Shown here: in pieces, positions 1-10,399 of the stretch
How the letters are laid out: every line of letters starts with the position of its first letter
How positions within the stretch are numbered: the first letter of the stretch is position 1
Assembly: GCA_009823505.1 (NCBI GenBank)
Contig: VZQC01002915.1
Location: 1,733,962 to 1,797,961, forward strand
DNA from: Rhizomys pruinosus
Lineage: Eukaryota > Chordata > Mammalia > Rodentia > Spalacidae
Length of the DNA stretch: 64,000 nt
Reading direction: 5' to 3'
Program-made: the position numbers and the translations under genes
The notes under the pieces: generated by a model
Seen by the model: only the letters and a program-made list of their open reading frames with translations
Databases searched by the model: none
Told to the model about the DNA's origin: nothing

Positions 1-1206
1 GCCCTAGTTGAATCAAAGAGAGACGGTGCTCTTTGAAACTAATTTTTGTTTATCCAAATCAGGACAACAAGGGACTTTGACCCCACAGACTGAAAGTTTT
101 CCCAAAGCTAGAATCTTAAAAAAAAAAGTATCTGCTTCATGTTGAAGCCTCCGCTGGCCTTTTGCTGGCGTCCCTGCGGAATTTCGCGTGGGCTGCCCTC
201 GAGTGCTCCAGTCCCGTCACAGGTGGATGCACGCGACACCATCTCCTCTTCCATCGAGCTCCCAGATATAGGGCTGGGACGTCTGTCTCCCAGGGTCAGA
301 TGTCTCAGGCAGCTCCTCTAGGCTCGGAAACATTCCTCTTTGTGTTTTCTGGTTTGGAAGCTTTCATTTTAGCTTTATTATTTTCAGGAGTTCAAGGGAG
401 ATGTTAGTTTATCCAGGTAGAAAAACCTGGTTATTCTTAGCTGGGAGCTGGAAAGGGTCCTTTTTGGACCAACATGTGTAGTTGGTAGCTGCATCTATAG
501 AAAGCAATAGACATTTCTCATTCTGTGAAGGGAAACAGGAGCTTGGGGGAGTCACTAATGCAGAGGACAACACAACAGCAGGAAAGCTACCCCTCCCTGA
601 GCTAGAAAGAATGCTAGAACTCCTTCGTCAAAGTGAGGTGAGGAGGCAGCCCTGATCTTTTGATGGGTGCCTGCCTGATCTTCATTGCTGTCTTTACTGA
701 CTATGGCTGTCTTGACTTGGGCTTTTACTAGTCTTGAGCCAAAAGGGGGCTTTCAGACCCAAGAATCTGTTTTCTTGTCAAAAATGAAGCCCTGATTTTC
801 ACTTTTTACATTCCTCTTAATCTAACTGATCAAAACCTCTATACCTGCCCCATATCCCAGCTCCAGGACACTTCCCTCTAATAAAGTAAAAGCAAAACTA
901 ACTTAAAGATTAAAAAAAAAAAGGGAAAGTGGAACCCAACCAAGACTAGGGAGCCAGGAAGAGACTCCCTGAGAGGGGAAGGGTGACTCGTACAAGTGGG
1001 TGGCCATGCTCATGAGACTTCAAGGTGGAATGAACTCAGAGAGGCAAAGCTTTAGCCTGGAGGTCCAGGAGGAGCCAGAGGTAAAGCACGTGCTGACCTC
1101 TACCAGCTACAGGCTAAGATCACCAAGGGAAGTGTTTTGTTTAAGAAAATATGGCATATAAGTTCATTAGCATTAACTCCTATATCCTCACAACAACCTT
1201 ATGGTG
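1..1206. other. Intergenic, no recognisable feature
   Basis: No repeat family, exon or RNA gene recognised. Short open frames (for example around 139-407) match nothing I know and have no start-site or splice support. Confidence 0.5.
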
Positions 1207-1519
1207 GTTGAATTTTGTCATCAACTTGACTGAATCAGAATCATCTGGGAGGCCGAGGCACCCCTCTGGGCGTGTCTGTGAGGACATTTTCAGAGATGAT
1301 TTATTGAAGGAGGAAAACTCACCTCTGAATGTGGGTGGCACAAACATTCCCATGGGCTGGGGGCCTCCTGAGATAAAAGGAGAGCCACTAGTATTCTTCC
1401 TTCCCTGCTTCCTGGCCTGCCTCTGACATGAACTGCTCCACTCTAGCAGGTCATTCATGCATAATGGCTGAGCCCTCTGAGGCAGTGAACCAAGATAAAT
1501 ATTTCCTGCTGCAAGCTGT
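1207..1519 (+). mobile_element. Degenerate rodent interspersed repeat (tcaacttgac / ataaa type)
   Basis: Begins with a form of the familiar rodent phrase 'tcaacttgactgaatcagaa' and ends with 'agataaatatttcctgctgc'. It resembles, in opposite orientation, the copies at 48.8 and 49.5 kb. I do not name the family with certainty. Confidence 0.5.
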
Positions 1520-1731
1520 TTTTTTTTTTTTTTTTAAATTTTTTTCCTATTCCTGTCAGGTGTTTGGGCAACAGCTATGGAAAAGTATCCAGTACAAATC
1601 CTATGAGGCAGAAACTATGAGCTCTAATTTTAAAGACAATTAAATATAGATTAGGAGTCATGTCTAGGTCCTCAGCTACTGGACTTGATTACTAGGTGAA
1701 GGATTCTGGATTGAGACCAAGTGGTGTTTCT

Positions 1732-2818
1732 CCACAGTTCCTTTGGAGAACCTTCTCGGGTCACATGCCTCCACAGCTCCTGGGGATATCCTTCACATGA
1801 TCACATGCCTCCACAGCTCCTGGGGATATCCTTCACATGGTCACATGCATAGTCAGCTCCTTGGGATATCCTTCACATGGTCAAATGCCTCCTCAACTCC
1901 TGGGGGTATCCTTCACATGGTCACATGCCCCCAGAGTTCCTGGGGATATCCTTCACATGGTCACATGCCTCCTCAGCTCCTGGGGATATCTTTCACATGG
2001 TCACATGCCTCCACAGCTCCTGGGGATATCCTTCACATGGTCACATGCCTCCACAGCTCCTGGGGATATCCTTCACATGGTCACATGCATAGTCAGCTCC
2101 TTGGGATATCCTTCACATGGTCAAATGCCTCCTCAACTCCTGGGGGTATCCTTCACATGGTCACATGCCCCCAGAACTCCTGGGGATATCCTTCACATGG
2201 GCACATGCCTCTTCACCTCCTGGGGATATCCTTCACATGGGCACATGCCTCCTCACCTCCTGGGGATATCCTTCACATGGTCACATGCATACTCAGCTCC
2301 TGGGGATATCCTTCACATGGGCACATGCCTCCTCACCTCCTGGGGATATCCTTCACATTGTCACATGCCTACACAGCTCTTGGGGATATCCTTCACATGG
2401 TCAAATGCCTCCTCAGCTCCTGGGGATATCCTTCACATAGTCACATGGCTCCACAGCTCCTGGGGATATCCTTCACACGGGCACATGCCTCCTCAGCTCC
2501 TGGGGATATCCTTCATATGGTCACATGCCTCCTTAGCTCCTGTAGATATCCTTCACATGGTCACATGCATACTCAGCTCCTGAGGATATCCTTCACACGG
2601 TCACAAGCCTCCACAGCTCCTGGGGATATCCTTCACACGGTCACATGCCTCCATAGCTCCTGAAGATATCCTTCACATGGTCACATGCATACTCAACTCC
2701 TGGGGATATCCTTCACATGGTCAAATGCCTCCTCAACTCCTGGGGGTATCCTTCGCAGGGTCACATGCCTCCTCAGCTCCTGAGGATAACCTTCCCACAG
2801 TCACATGCTTCCATTGCT
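1732..2818. repeat. Minisatellite, 40-bp unit, about 27 copies
   Basis: Head-to-tail units of exactly 40 bp built on tcacatgcctccacagctcc followed by tggggatatccttcacatgg. The first (from 1732) and last units are diverged. Each unit carries the palindrome GGATATCC and two CACATG hexamers 2 bp apart. Six units (1801-2040) are repeated almost unchanged at 2041-2280, a higher-order duplication. The plus strand has no stop in any phase, so long spurious reading frames run through it. Confidence 0.95.
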
Positions 2819-3124
2819 GGGTCACTGGGGACTTAGAGAGTTATCAAACAGTTATGTCAGTCTAAATGGGGGCTCTGTGAGGAAGGGTCAGAATATTCCA
2901 GTTTTCAGGATGGAACAATACACACTGGCTATAAAGTCAAGATTTGAATCCAGTTTTGCTTGATTCTGACACTGAGCTGTTTTCATAAACACCTCTGTCC
3001 TTAGGGCCAGACTAGATAGTGAAGGTGGTAAGGATTCCAGGCAGAGCCTGAGACCAAGGGGTCGGGTGACCAGATGGCTAGATGATGGGCAGGGGCAGTA
3101 TGAGGGAAGAGGGAAGGGACCTAC

Positions 3125-3152
3125 GTTAGTCAGTTTTCCATTGCTGTGAAGG
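3125..3152 (-). mobile_element. Short fragment of the rodent 'ttgctgtga' repeat
   Basis: gttagtcagttttccattgc followed by tgtgaaggac resembles the opening of the interspersed repeats at 48.8 and 49.5 kb; the rest is replaced by SINE sequence. Confidence 0.35.
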
Positions 3153-3175
3153 ACTATCTATATTTTTCCTTCATT

Positions 3176-3367
3176 TCTTTTTTATTTTATGTGTATTTTG
3201 CCTCATGCATATAAGTGCACATGCATGTAGTGCTCACAGAGGCCCTAAGAGGGCATCAGATGACCTGGAACTGGAGTTACACAGGGTTGTTAGCCACAGT
3301 TTGGTAACTGAACCCTGGTCCTCTTCAAGAGCATCCAGTGCTCTTCAGCTGAGCTGTCTTCAGCCCT
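3176..3367 (-). mobile_element. B3/B2-type SINE
   Basis: Antisense tRNA-derived SINE: T-rich tail at left, then 'ctggaactggagttacac', 'aaccctggtcctcttcaaga' and the head 'gctgagctgtcttcagccct'. Confidence 0.75.
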
Positions 3368-3465
3368 AGGAAAGTCGTCTTAGAGGAGTAGATATTCGCC
3401 TTGACTCACAGGAATGTCATCTTACAGGAGTACTCATCTTGGCTAACAGGAAAGTAATCCTCTTA
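3368..3465. repeat. 42-bp minisatellite, left part
   Basis: Units aggaaagtcgtcttagagga(n) start at 3368 (42 bp), 3410 (38 bp) and 3448 (cut short). The array resumes at 4380; the 0.9 kb between is a retrotransposed insert. Confidence 0.8.
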
Positions 3466-3995
3466 AAAATTTTTTTAACTGTTTTAGTACATAGTAATAC
3501 ATTTAGCCATTTATTAGTTGAGAGTCTGAATCTACTATTTAGTTACCATGAATAATTTTATAATTTGTCTATGCATTTCTCATAGGTATGACTTCAGTTC
3601 TCTTGGTTATAGCCTAGAATTGCTAAGTCATTTTATCTTTAATTTTATTAATTTACTCCTCATTTGTGCCACAGTGCATGTGAGGTTGGTCGGAGGATAA
3701 CTCGTGGGAGCTGTTCTCTTCTACCATATAGGTCCCAGGGATCAACCTTCAGTCCTCTGTCTTGGCAAGTGCCTTAACCTGCTGAGCTACCTGCCGGCCC
3801 TCCACGTTACATTTTGTAGAATTACTACAGTCTTGTTTTCCAAAGTGGCTGCAGATATTTTGTTGCCATCAGCAATGTATGGTTCCAACTTCTCATCTTC
3901 ACAGTATTTACTATTTCGCTTTTTGATCAGCCATTGTAGAAGAAGTGCTAGCTTTTCATGAGAGTGATCGATCATCTTTTCATGTGCTCACTGGT
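3466..3995 (-). mobile_element. Old L1 3' fragment, interrupted by a SINE
   Basis: Antisense L1: on the minus strand it contains phrases typical of L1 ORF2 3' sequence, such as aaccagtgagcacatgaaaa, gagaagttggaaccatacat and gccactttggaaaaca. A B3-like SINE (about 3646-3802, antisense, ending ctgagctacctgccggccc) splits it. The L1 directly adjoins the LYRM2 pseudogene in the same orientation. Confidence 0.65.
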
Positions 3996-3999
3996 TGGT

Positions 4000-4379
4000 G
4001 GTTTGAGAGTGGCTTTGAACTGTCCATTGCAAGTCTACACAAAAGACATGGAGATTTGAGAATCTTCCAGAACAATACGATTGTTAAGATTTTGCTAACA
4101 TAAGTGTCTTTTCTAATTCTTTCAGCTGCATTGCCTTGGGTAATCATCATTTGGATTGTATCCTCTTCTGTGGCACTTTTGTTTCTTTTGAATTCTTCCC
4201 TGGCCCAGTCCTGCAGGTATTTGTGGTCAGAATCATTTGGAACTTGCCTAATTGCTTGCAAAATCTTCCTGTAGAGAAGGAGAACCTGTTGCCTTCTCAT
4301 GAACTGCTTAAGTGTTGGCACTGCGGAGGCAGATGGGAAGCTGCCATGTTTGTCCAATGCAGGCACAGCACGCAGGAGC
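4000..4379 (-). pseudogene. LYRM2P: LYRM2 processed pseudogene
   Basis: Intronless minus-strand copy of LYRM2 (LYR-motif protein 2, a small mitochondrial LYR protein). The former coding region spans 4347 (ATG) to 4084 (TAA), 264 nt against the expected 267. Clear matches include TLKQFMRRQQVLLLYRKILQ with the LYR motif, RQVPNDSDHKYLQDWAREEF and NKSATEEDTIQMMITQGN. It is broken by a 1-nt deletion near codon 9-12 and a 2-nt deletion just after TQGN, so it cannot make LYRM2. About 30 nt of 5' UTR and 80 nt of 3' UTR appear to be kept. It sits inside a 42-bp minisatellite and is joined to L1 sequence on its 3' side. Confidence 0.93.
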
Positions 4380-4544
4380 AGGAAAGTCATCTTATGGGAG
4401 TAGATATTTGCCTTGACTTACAGAAAAGTCATCTAACAGGAGTACCTATTAGCCTTGGCTAACAGGAAAGTCATCTTACAAGAGGAGATAGCCTTGGTTC
4501 GCAGGAACGTTGGCTTACAGGAGTGCATATTTGCCTTGGCTCAC
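4380..4544. repeat. 42-bp minisatellite, right part
   Basis: Four units begin at 4380, 4422, 4464 (39 bp) and 4503, each starting with a form of AGGAAAGTCATCTTA and ending with a form of GCCTTGGCTAAC. Same unit as at 3368-3465. Confidence 0.8.
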
Positions 4545-5090
4545 AGTCTCAGAGGCTTCAGCTTTTGGCTGAGTCATTTGGCTCCATTGTTTCTGGGCCT
4601 ATGGTGAGGCAGAAAATCAAGGCTGGGAGCATGTAGCAGAGGGAAGCTGCTTCTAGGAATCAGAAAGAGGGGAAGGGACCAAAGTCCTAGACTCCTCAAG
4701 GGACTCCCCCCCCCCCCAATAATCTGCTTCCTCCAACTAGTCCCTACCTCCTCAAGGATCCCTTACCTATTAGGATACTATCAGGTGGGGACCAAGCCTT
4801 TGACACATGAACTCATCGTAGGGAACCTTTGAGACCCAAACTATAACGGGGCTGGAGGGACAGAGTTCACCAGCTTCACGGAGAGGGAGGCTAGGGAGCT
4901 GGAGGTTTGTGCTCTGGAATCCCGACTCCTGGTTTCTCAGCCATCTGACGCCAATGTGTTCCCTCTCATCCTTTATCTCATTTGTAGAAACTGACTTTCC
5001 AGGTTGTGTCGAGGATGAAATAAGGGACTCTGCATCTAGCCTGGGTGTGACACATAGTTCTCAACACACATGGTAGAGAGCACTTGCCAG
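4545..5090. other. Intergenic, nothing recognised
   Basis: Apart from a 12-base C run (4706-4717) no repeat or gene is apparent. Confidence 0.4.
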
Positions 5091-5092
5091 GT

Positions 5093-5264
5093 GGACAAGT
5101 TGTCTCAGCAGATAAAGGTGATTTATTTGGTTTGGTGACCTGAGCTTGCTCCCCAGAACCCACATACGATGGAGGAACAGAACTGACTCCACAAAGTTGT
5201 CCTCTGATCTTCGCATGTACTCCCTGGCATGTGTTCTCCCTGACACACAATAATAATAAATAGA
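5093..5264 (+). mobile_element. B4-type SINE
   Basis: Sense SINE: gttgtctcagcagataaagg, cccagaacccacata, gttgtcctctgatcttcgca, ending in an (ATA)n tail. Confidence 0.65.
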
Positions 5265-6399
5265 AAGTAGGTACTTGGCAAGCACTAGCCTAGGCACTCT
5301 CCTTTAGAGAGCCTGGGCCTTCTTATTGGGTCAGTGTGTGAGAATGGGAGTGTTGGAAGGGTTAATCTGGAATGTTCTTTCTATGGTGAGAAAAGACTAG
5401 CTTTTTCCATTTCTAGAACAACCATAAGAGATGATGGCTTTGGTTCTGCCTTCCCTTCCAGCTGCTTCCTACTGATGAAGTGAAAATAGGAAGCCACCAC
5501 CTCTTCATTCCCCACTGTGCAGGCAAGACCAGCTCGTTCCAGCCTGCAGACACCTTGTAGGCATGTGCATTTTATACCAGCCACAGGACAATAGGAAGCC
5601 TGGACAGGGAAGGCTGTGTCTTCCTGACTCTGCCTGGTGGTCAGGAGGGGCTGGGCTCTATGCTCAGGGCCACAAGTGTCATGATGCAGAAGGCCATCCT
5701 GCACCATTCCCCAACACTGAAGCAGAACTGGAAAAGCTGTCAGAGACCACCTAATGCAGAAGCTCCCCATAGTCCATTCCAAAGCCTGTGTTCATCCTAG
5801 CCATGGTCCACACTTCTACTTCTCACAGCCATCGAGCGTCGCTATCATTTGTTGTTTTTCATTTGTTTGTTTGTTTGGCTTCTGAACCTTTTCCTAGTTT
5901 GGTGTGAGTGAAGATCAACCTCCTTAACAGGGTGGTTGAAGTTGAAGTTTGGTCAAATCAGCTCTCCCATGCCAGACTTCTGGAACCAGCTGTGTAAGAG
6001 GACTGGAATGACCAGGATAGTAGGGCCCAGATGTCAATGCAGCATTTTAGTACTGAAGTAGCTTTTCTCAGTTTCTATGTGGAAATGCATACATAAATGC
6101 TGAGATTCTCATGCTGGAGGGATGAGGGTTACACAGAATGATGCTCACTATAGCATGGGAAAGCAGCAAGGAGGAGTCACGGAGGAGACAAAGCTGGAGT
6201 GCGGGTCTTTCCAGTAGGCTCTTAGGGTCCACTTGTGGGGTTTGGGGACACTGTGACGAGTGTCCTAAAGCTGCTCTTTCAGCTGTCTTTGTCAGAGTGT
6301 AAATGTCCTTGTCAGAGCAGAAGGCTCTGGTGGAGGTCAAAGGTGGTCCAATGGTTTGGGGCTACAAGTCTCCAATGGGTTATAGGGCGCTAAGAAGAC
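5265..6399. other. Intergenic, nothing recognised
   Basis: Mostly low-repeat sequence; a 133-residue antisense open frame (5381-5782) has no recognisable domain. Confidence 0.4.
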
Positions 6400-6575
6400 T
6401 GAGCATTTCTTGGGCACTTGGGCCGGATGCAGTGCTCAGTTGTTGGTGTGTTTACTAATTTCATCTGCTTAGCTTCCTGAAGAACCTGTTGGTGGTGTTT
6501 CCATCTTGGATAAGGAACTTGGGCACAGAGAGGTTAAGTAAGTCACTGGAACCAGAATTCTAAATCAGATATCAG
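6400..6575 (-). mobile_element. MIR remnant
   Basis: Antisense MIR core: 'ataaggaacttgggcacaga' and 'gaggttaagtaagtcactgg' match the conserved MIR centre. Confidence 0.6.
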
Positions 6576-7308
6576 CATCTGCCGTTCAGCCACCCTCTCA
6601 CCTGACAGGTGGTGAGGGACATTGGGAAAGGCCACAGATGAAGGGGGGGCGCGGCAGGCGGCACGCTACACACAGGAGGCCAGCCACATGGGAAAGATGC
6701 TAATCCCCACGTGAGCCACTGATCCAAAGCAGATGGAAAAGGGGTGAGGTGCTCCAAGGATAAGAGCTGTCTTAGAGACACCTGTGTGTGTCTGGCCTGG
6801 GACAGTGGATGGCAGATGGGTAGCCATGGAGCCCAGTTGCAACCAGTTGCTGTTTGCAAGAGAAAGCCCCAGTGGCCAGAGCAGGTTGGCAGTAGGATTA
6901 GGTGTACCCGGGAACCTCAGCGGCCATTGGATAGCGATGCACTGTGGGCCCTTCTGGATGGCATTTCCAGCAACTCCAAATCCTGGGTGCATACTGCCTG
7001 CTAATCTCTGTCCCCATGGCAGCAGAAGGTGATAGAGCCATCCCTAAGACAGTGGAATCTCTCACTTGTCAACGGCCAAACTGTTTACCTAGGAAAGATC
7101 TCAGTCTGAAGAGCTAAGAGAGCAGAACGCTTTGTCAAATCAGCCGAGCGCCTCCCGGTGCCCTCCCTTCCAGAACTGATGGAGAACTAGAGCATTGGGG
7201 CCTCCATCTATAACTTGGGCAAAGGTCATGCTCCTGTCCTCTCAGTTCCTCCTTTCCTTCTTCCCCTCTTCCTTCCTTTCTTTCCTTCCCTTCCCCCCTC
7301 TTCCTCAT

Positions 7309-7309
<1 letters not shown>

Positions 7310-7339
<30 letters not shown>

Positions 7340-7470
7340 GAGACTGCATCTCATGTAGGCCAGGTTGGCTTTGAACTTGATACACAGTTGAGGATGATCT
7401 TGAACTCTTGATCCTCCTGCCTCTGGCTTCCTAGTACTAGGATTTCAGATTTGCACCACCACACTAGGCA
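7310..7470 (-). mobile_element. Diverged B1-type SINE
   Basis: Long T run then gagactgcatctcatgtagg, ccaggttggctttgaacttg and cctgcctctggcttcc; older than the neighbouring B1 copies. Confidence 0.6.
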
Positions 7471-7624
7471 ATGCAGGGGATTATTGTACTCTAGTGATGC
7501 ATGGGGCAAGAAATTTCCAGAAGCACTCAAATATGTCTACCTACATTATCAACAAGAAGATATGGTCAGCTGACCCTTGTTTTTTTTTTTTAATTCCTAA
7601 TTATGTTTCTGCTTTTAAACACTA

Positions 7625-7809
7625 CAAATTGTACTTTTTTTTTTTGTTTTTTTTTTTTTTGGCTTTTTGGACAGGGTCTCCCTGTAGCTCTGACTGTCCT
7701 GGAATTCACTCTGTAGACCAGGCTGGCCTTGAACTCACAGAGATCCATGTGCCTCTACCTCTGCCTCCCAAGGGCTAGGATTAAAGGTGTGCACCACCAT
7801 GCCTGGCAT
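7625..7809 (-). mobile_element. B1 SINE
   Basis: Antisense B1: ggacagggtctccctgtagc, accaggctggccttgaactc, gtgcaccaccatgcctggc. First of a run of SINEs to 9178. Confidence 0.85.
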
Positions 7810-7845
7810 ACTTTTTTTTTTTTTTTTGTGGCCTAGAAGAAAACT

Positions 7846-8037
7846 GTGGGGCGGAGAGATTGCTCAGTAGGTAAAGGGTTTGCTGCCAAGCCTGATGCCC
7901 TGAGTTTATTCCCTGGAATCCACATGGTGTAAGGAGAGAACGGACTGTGCAAAGTGAACCCTCCAACCTCCATCCTCATACACATACACATATGTGTACA
8001 CACATACACATATATAAATACATTAGTTAAAAACTTA
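7846..8037 (+). mobile_element. B4-type SINE
   Basis: Sense: gcggagagattgctcagtag, tgctgccaagcctgatgccc, with a (CA)n-rich tail. Confidence 0.75.
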
Positions 8038-8047
8038 TTTGATTCTT

Positions 8048-8212
8048 CTTTTTTTTTTTTTTTCTTGGTCTTTTCGAGACAGGGTCTCCCTGTAGTCCCA
8101 GCTGTCCTGGAACTCACTCTGTAGATCAGGCTGGCCTTGAACTCACAAAGACCCGCCTGCCTCTGCCTTCCAAGTGCTAGGATTAAAGGCGTGCGCCACC
8201 ACGCCCAGCTAG
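8048..8212 (-). mobile_element. B1 SINE (little diverged)
   Basis: tcttttcgagacagggtctc through gcgtgcgccaccacgcccag. The cgagacag form recurs in most young B1 copies of this window. Confidence 0.88.
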
Positions 8213-8362
8213 ATTCTTCTTATTTTTGAAACAGGGTTTCCCAGAATTCCCCAGCTGGCCTGGAACTCTTGTAGACCAAGCTGGCCTCAATCTTACAGAG
8301 ATCTGTCTGCCTCTGCCACCCAAGTGCTGGGATTAAAGGCATGCCCCACAATGCATGACTCA
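8213..8362 (-). mobile_element. B1 SINE (older)
   Basis: Second antisense B1 directly following the first: gaaacagggtttcccagaat, gaccaagctggcctcaatct, ggattaaaggcatgcccc. Confidence 0.78.
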
Positions 8363-8365
8363 CTT

Positions 8366-8588
8366 ATTTTTTTTTTTATTACTTTTTATGAGTATGAGTG
8401 TTCTGTCTGCATATAGGTTGGTGCACCCCTGTTGTGCAATGCCGTTGAGGTCAGAAGAGGGTGTCAGGTTTCCCTGGAACTGGAGTTAAAGATGGTTCTC
8501 AGCCGCCATGTGGGTGCTGGGAATCGAACCCAGGTCCTCTGCAAGAGCAGTTGATGCTCTTAACCACTGAGCCATCTCTCCATCCCCC
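8366..8588 (-). mobile_element. B2-type SINE
   Basis: gttgtgcaatgccgttgagg, tcagaagagggtgtcagg, cgaacccaggtcctctgcaa and the head tgagccatctctccatcccc. Confidence 0.85.
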
Positions 8589-8589
8589 C

Positions 8590-8799
8590 AACTCACTTAT
8601 TTTTAAATTATGTGTATGTGTGTGTGCACATGTGTAAGTATGTACATGTAGGTGTCCTTGAAGGCCAGAGGCTTACAGGTCCCCTGGAATTGAGGTTATA
8701 GGCAGTTCTGAGCTGCCTGATGTAGGTGCTGGGAATTGAACTCTGGTTCTCTGGAAGAGCAATATAAACTTAATCACTGAGTCATCTCTCCAGCCCCTA
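8590..8799 (-). mobile_element. B3-type SINE
   Basis: Antisense, older than its neighbour: ggtcccctggaattgaggtt, gggaattgaactctggttct, tgagtcatctctccagcccc. Confidence 0.78.
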
Positions 8800-8805
8800 A
8801 TTAAT

Positions 8806-8965
8806 GTATTTTTTTTTTTTTTGTCTTTTCGAGACAGGGTCTCCCTGTAGCCCTAGCTGTCCTGGAACTCACTTTGTAGACCAGGCTGGCCTTGAACTCA
8901 CAAAGATCCACCTGCCTCTGCCTCCCAAGTGCTAGGATTAAAGGCATGCACCACCATGCCCGGCA
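8806..8965 (-). mobile_element. B1 SINE
   Basis: tcttttcgagacagggtctc to gcaccaccatgcccggc, nearly full length. Confidence 0.88.
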
Positions 8966-8984
8966 TGTACTTTTTAAAATAATA

Positions 8985-9178
8985 CTGGGAATTGGAGAGA
9001 TATCTCAGTGGTTAAGACTGCTCTTTGCAGAGGACCTGGGTTCGGTTCCCAACACTCACATGGTGGCTACAGTCATCCATAACTCCAGTTCCAAGGGATC
9101 TGATGCCCTCTTCTGGCATGGTGCACTTACACACATGCAGGCAAAGCACTCATATACATAAGATGAAAAAAAATAAAC
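8985..9178 (+). mobile_element. B2/B3-type SINE
   Basis: Sense orientation: tggagagatatctcagtggt, gcagaggacctgggttcggt, ctgatgccctcttctggcat, A-rich tail. Confidence 0.8.
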
Positions 9179-9256
9179 TGATCGAGGCTTTTGAGAGTCA
9201 TCCTACTTTAGTTTCTTCATGGGAAAAAAGTTACCAGTTAATTTTTTTTAAATATT

Positions 9257-9292
9257 ATCACTTCTCAGTCTTTGGGCTAAGATCAAGTAAAA
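9257..9292 (+). pseudogene. U2 snRNA 5' fragment (retropseudogene)
   Basis: atcacttctcagtctttggg followed by ctaagatcaagt corresponds to the first about 32 nt of U2 snRNA with four or so changes, followed by A-rich sequence, as in truncated U2 retrocopies. Confidence 0.7.
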
Positions 9293-9439
9293 TATTATAG
9301 GCATTTTTTTATGTTAAAAAATTGTGATGCAGGGGTTTGTGAATGAGATATTTACAGGTGAACTATGACTTAACCAATCATCTAGTAAGCAGAAGAAAGT
9401 GTGTATTTGCATATAAAATGTAAGCACATTAATTTGCAT

Positions 9440-9600
9440 CAGTGTGGGGGCACACATGCCACAGTGCACGTGTGGAGCTCATAGGGCAATTTTCAGGAGT
9501 TCTCTGCTTCTTCCATATGGGTGCTGAGCTCAAACTCAGATCATCAGGCTTAGTGGCTAGATCCTTTACCTGGTGACCTGTAAGTCAATCAGTATTATTA
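9440..9600 (-). mobile_element. B3/B4-type SINE, left piece
   Basis: gccacagtgcacgtgtggag, aggagttctctgcttcttcc, ctcaaactcagatcatcagg; ends in (ATT)n before the TG array. Confidence 0.55.
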
Positions 9601-9609
9601 TTATTATTA

Positions 9610-9643
9610 TTATTTGTGTGACATGCCTGCATGAGTGCAGGCA

Positions 9644-9684
<41 letters not shown>

Positions 9685-10190
9685 TATGTCTGCATGAGTG
9701 CAGGCACACCCGTGTGTGTGTGTGTGTGTGTGTGTGATATGCCTGTATGAGTGCAGGCACACCTGTGTGTGTGTGTATGTATGATATGCCTGTATGAGTG
9801 CAGGCACACCTGTGTGTGTGTGTATGTGTGATATGCCTGTATGAGTGCAGGCACACCTGTGTGTGTGTGTGTGTGTGTGTGATATGCCTGTATGAGTGCA
9901 GGCACACCTGTGTGTGTGTGTGTGTGTGTGTATGTGATATGGCTGCATGAGTGCAGGCACACCCGTGTGTGTGTGTGTGTGTGTGTGATATGGCTGCATG
10001 TGTGCAGGCACACCCATGTGTGTGTGTGTGTGTGCACACGATATGCCTGTATGAGTGCAGGCACACCTCTGTGTGTGTGTGTGTGTGTGTGCACAATATG
10101 CCTGTATGAGTGCAGGCACACCTGTGTGTGTATGTGTGTATGTGTGTGTGTGTGTGTGTGTGATATGCCTGTATGAGGGCAGGCACACCC
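9610..10190. repeat. Compound (TG)n / hairpin minisatellite, 11 units
   Basis: Eleven units of 47-67 bp. Each consists of a conserved 20-bp block, TGCCTG-N8-CAGGCA, able to form a 6-bp stem, then cacc and a (TG)n run. The first block is at 9624-9643 and the last at 10166. Some units have GGCTGC or GTCTGC in place of GCCTGT, weakening the stem. Confidence 0.9.
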
Positions 10191-10312
10191 ATGTCACAGC
10201 ATGCAACTTTCAGGAGACTTTTCCTCTTTCACCAAAGGCTCCAGGTATTGAACTCAACTTGTCAGGCTTGTGCAGCAAGTGCTTTTCCTGCTCAGCCATC
10301 TCACCAGCCCCA
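10191..10312 (-). mobile_element. SINE (B3/B4 type) continuing from the TG array
   Basis: cacagcatgcaactttcagg, ccaggtattgaactcaactt, ctcagccatctcaccagccc. Its outer end grades into the array, suggesting the array grew from this SINE. Confidence 0.6.
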
Positions 10313-10399
10313 AATATAAGTAATCTTGACTCCATAGTGCAGTTATTTTTAGATGTTCTGTTTTCCATAAAGTATTTCATATCAGATATTGAAGTTACA

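Noticed and set aside
1732..2818. CRISPR-like array
   Set aside because: Units are contiguous tandem copies without unique spacers, in a mammalian genome.
1743..2865. Long plus-strand open frames (306 and 248 codons) over the 40-bp array
   Set aside because: The 40-bp unit has no stop in any forward phase, so the frames are a by-product of the repeat. There is no codon bias, promoter or splice context.
7310..9178. A coding gene across the short frames at 7.5-9.3 kb
   Set aside because: All frames translate SINE sequence (B1, B2, B3, B4).
9566..10206. His/Thr-rich minus-strand frames of about 200 codons
   Set aside because: Translation of (CA)n microsatellite.
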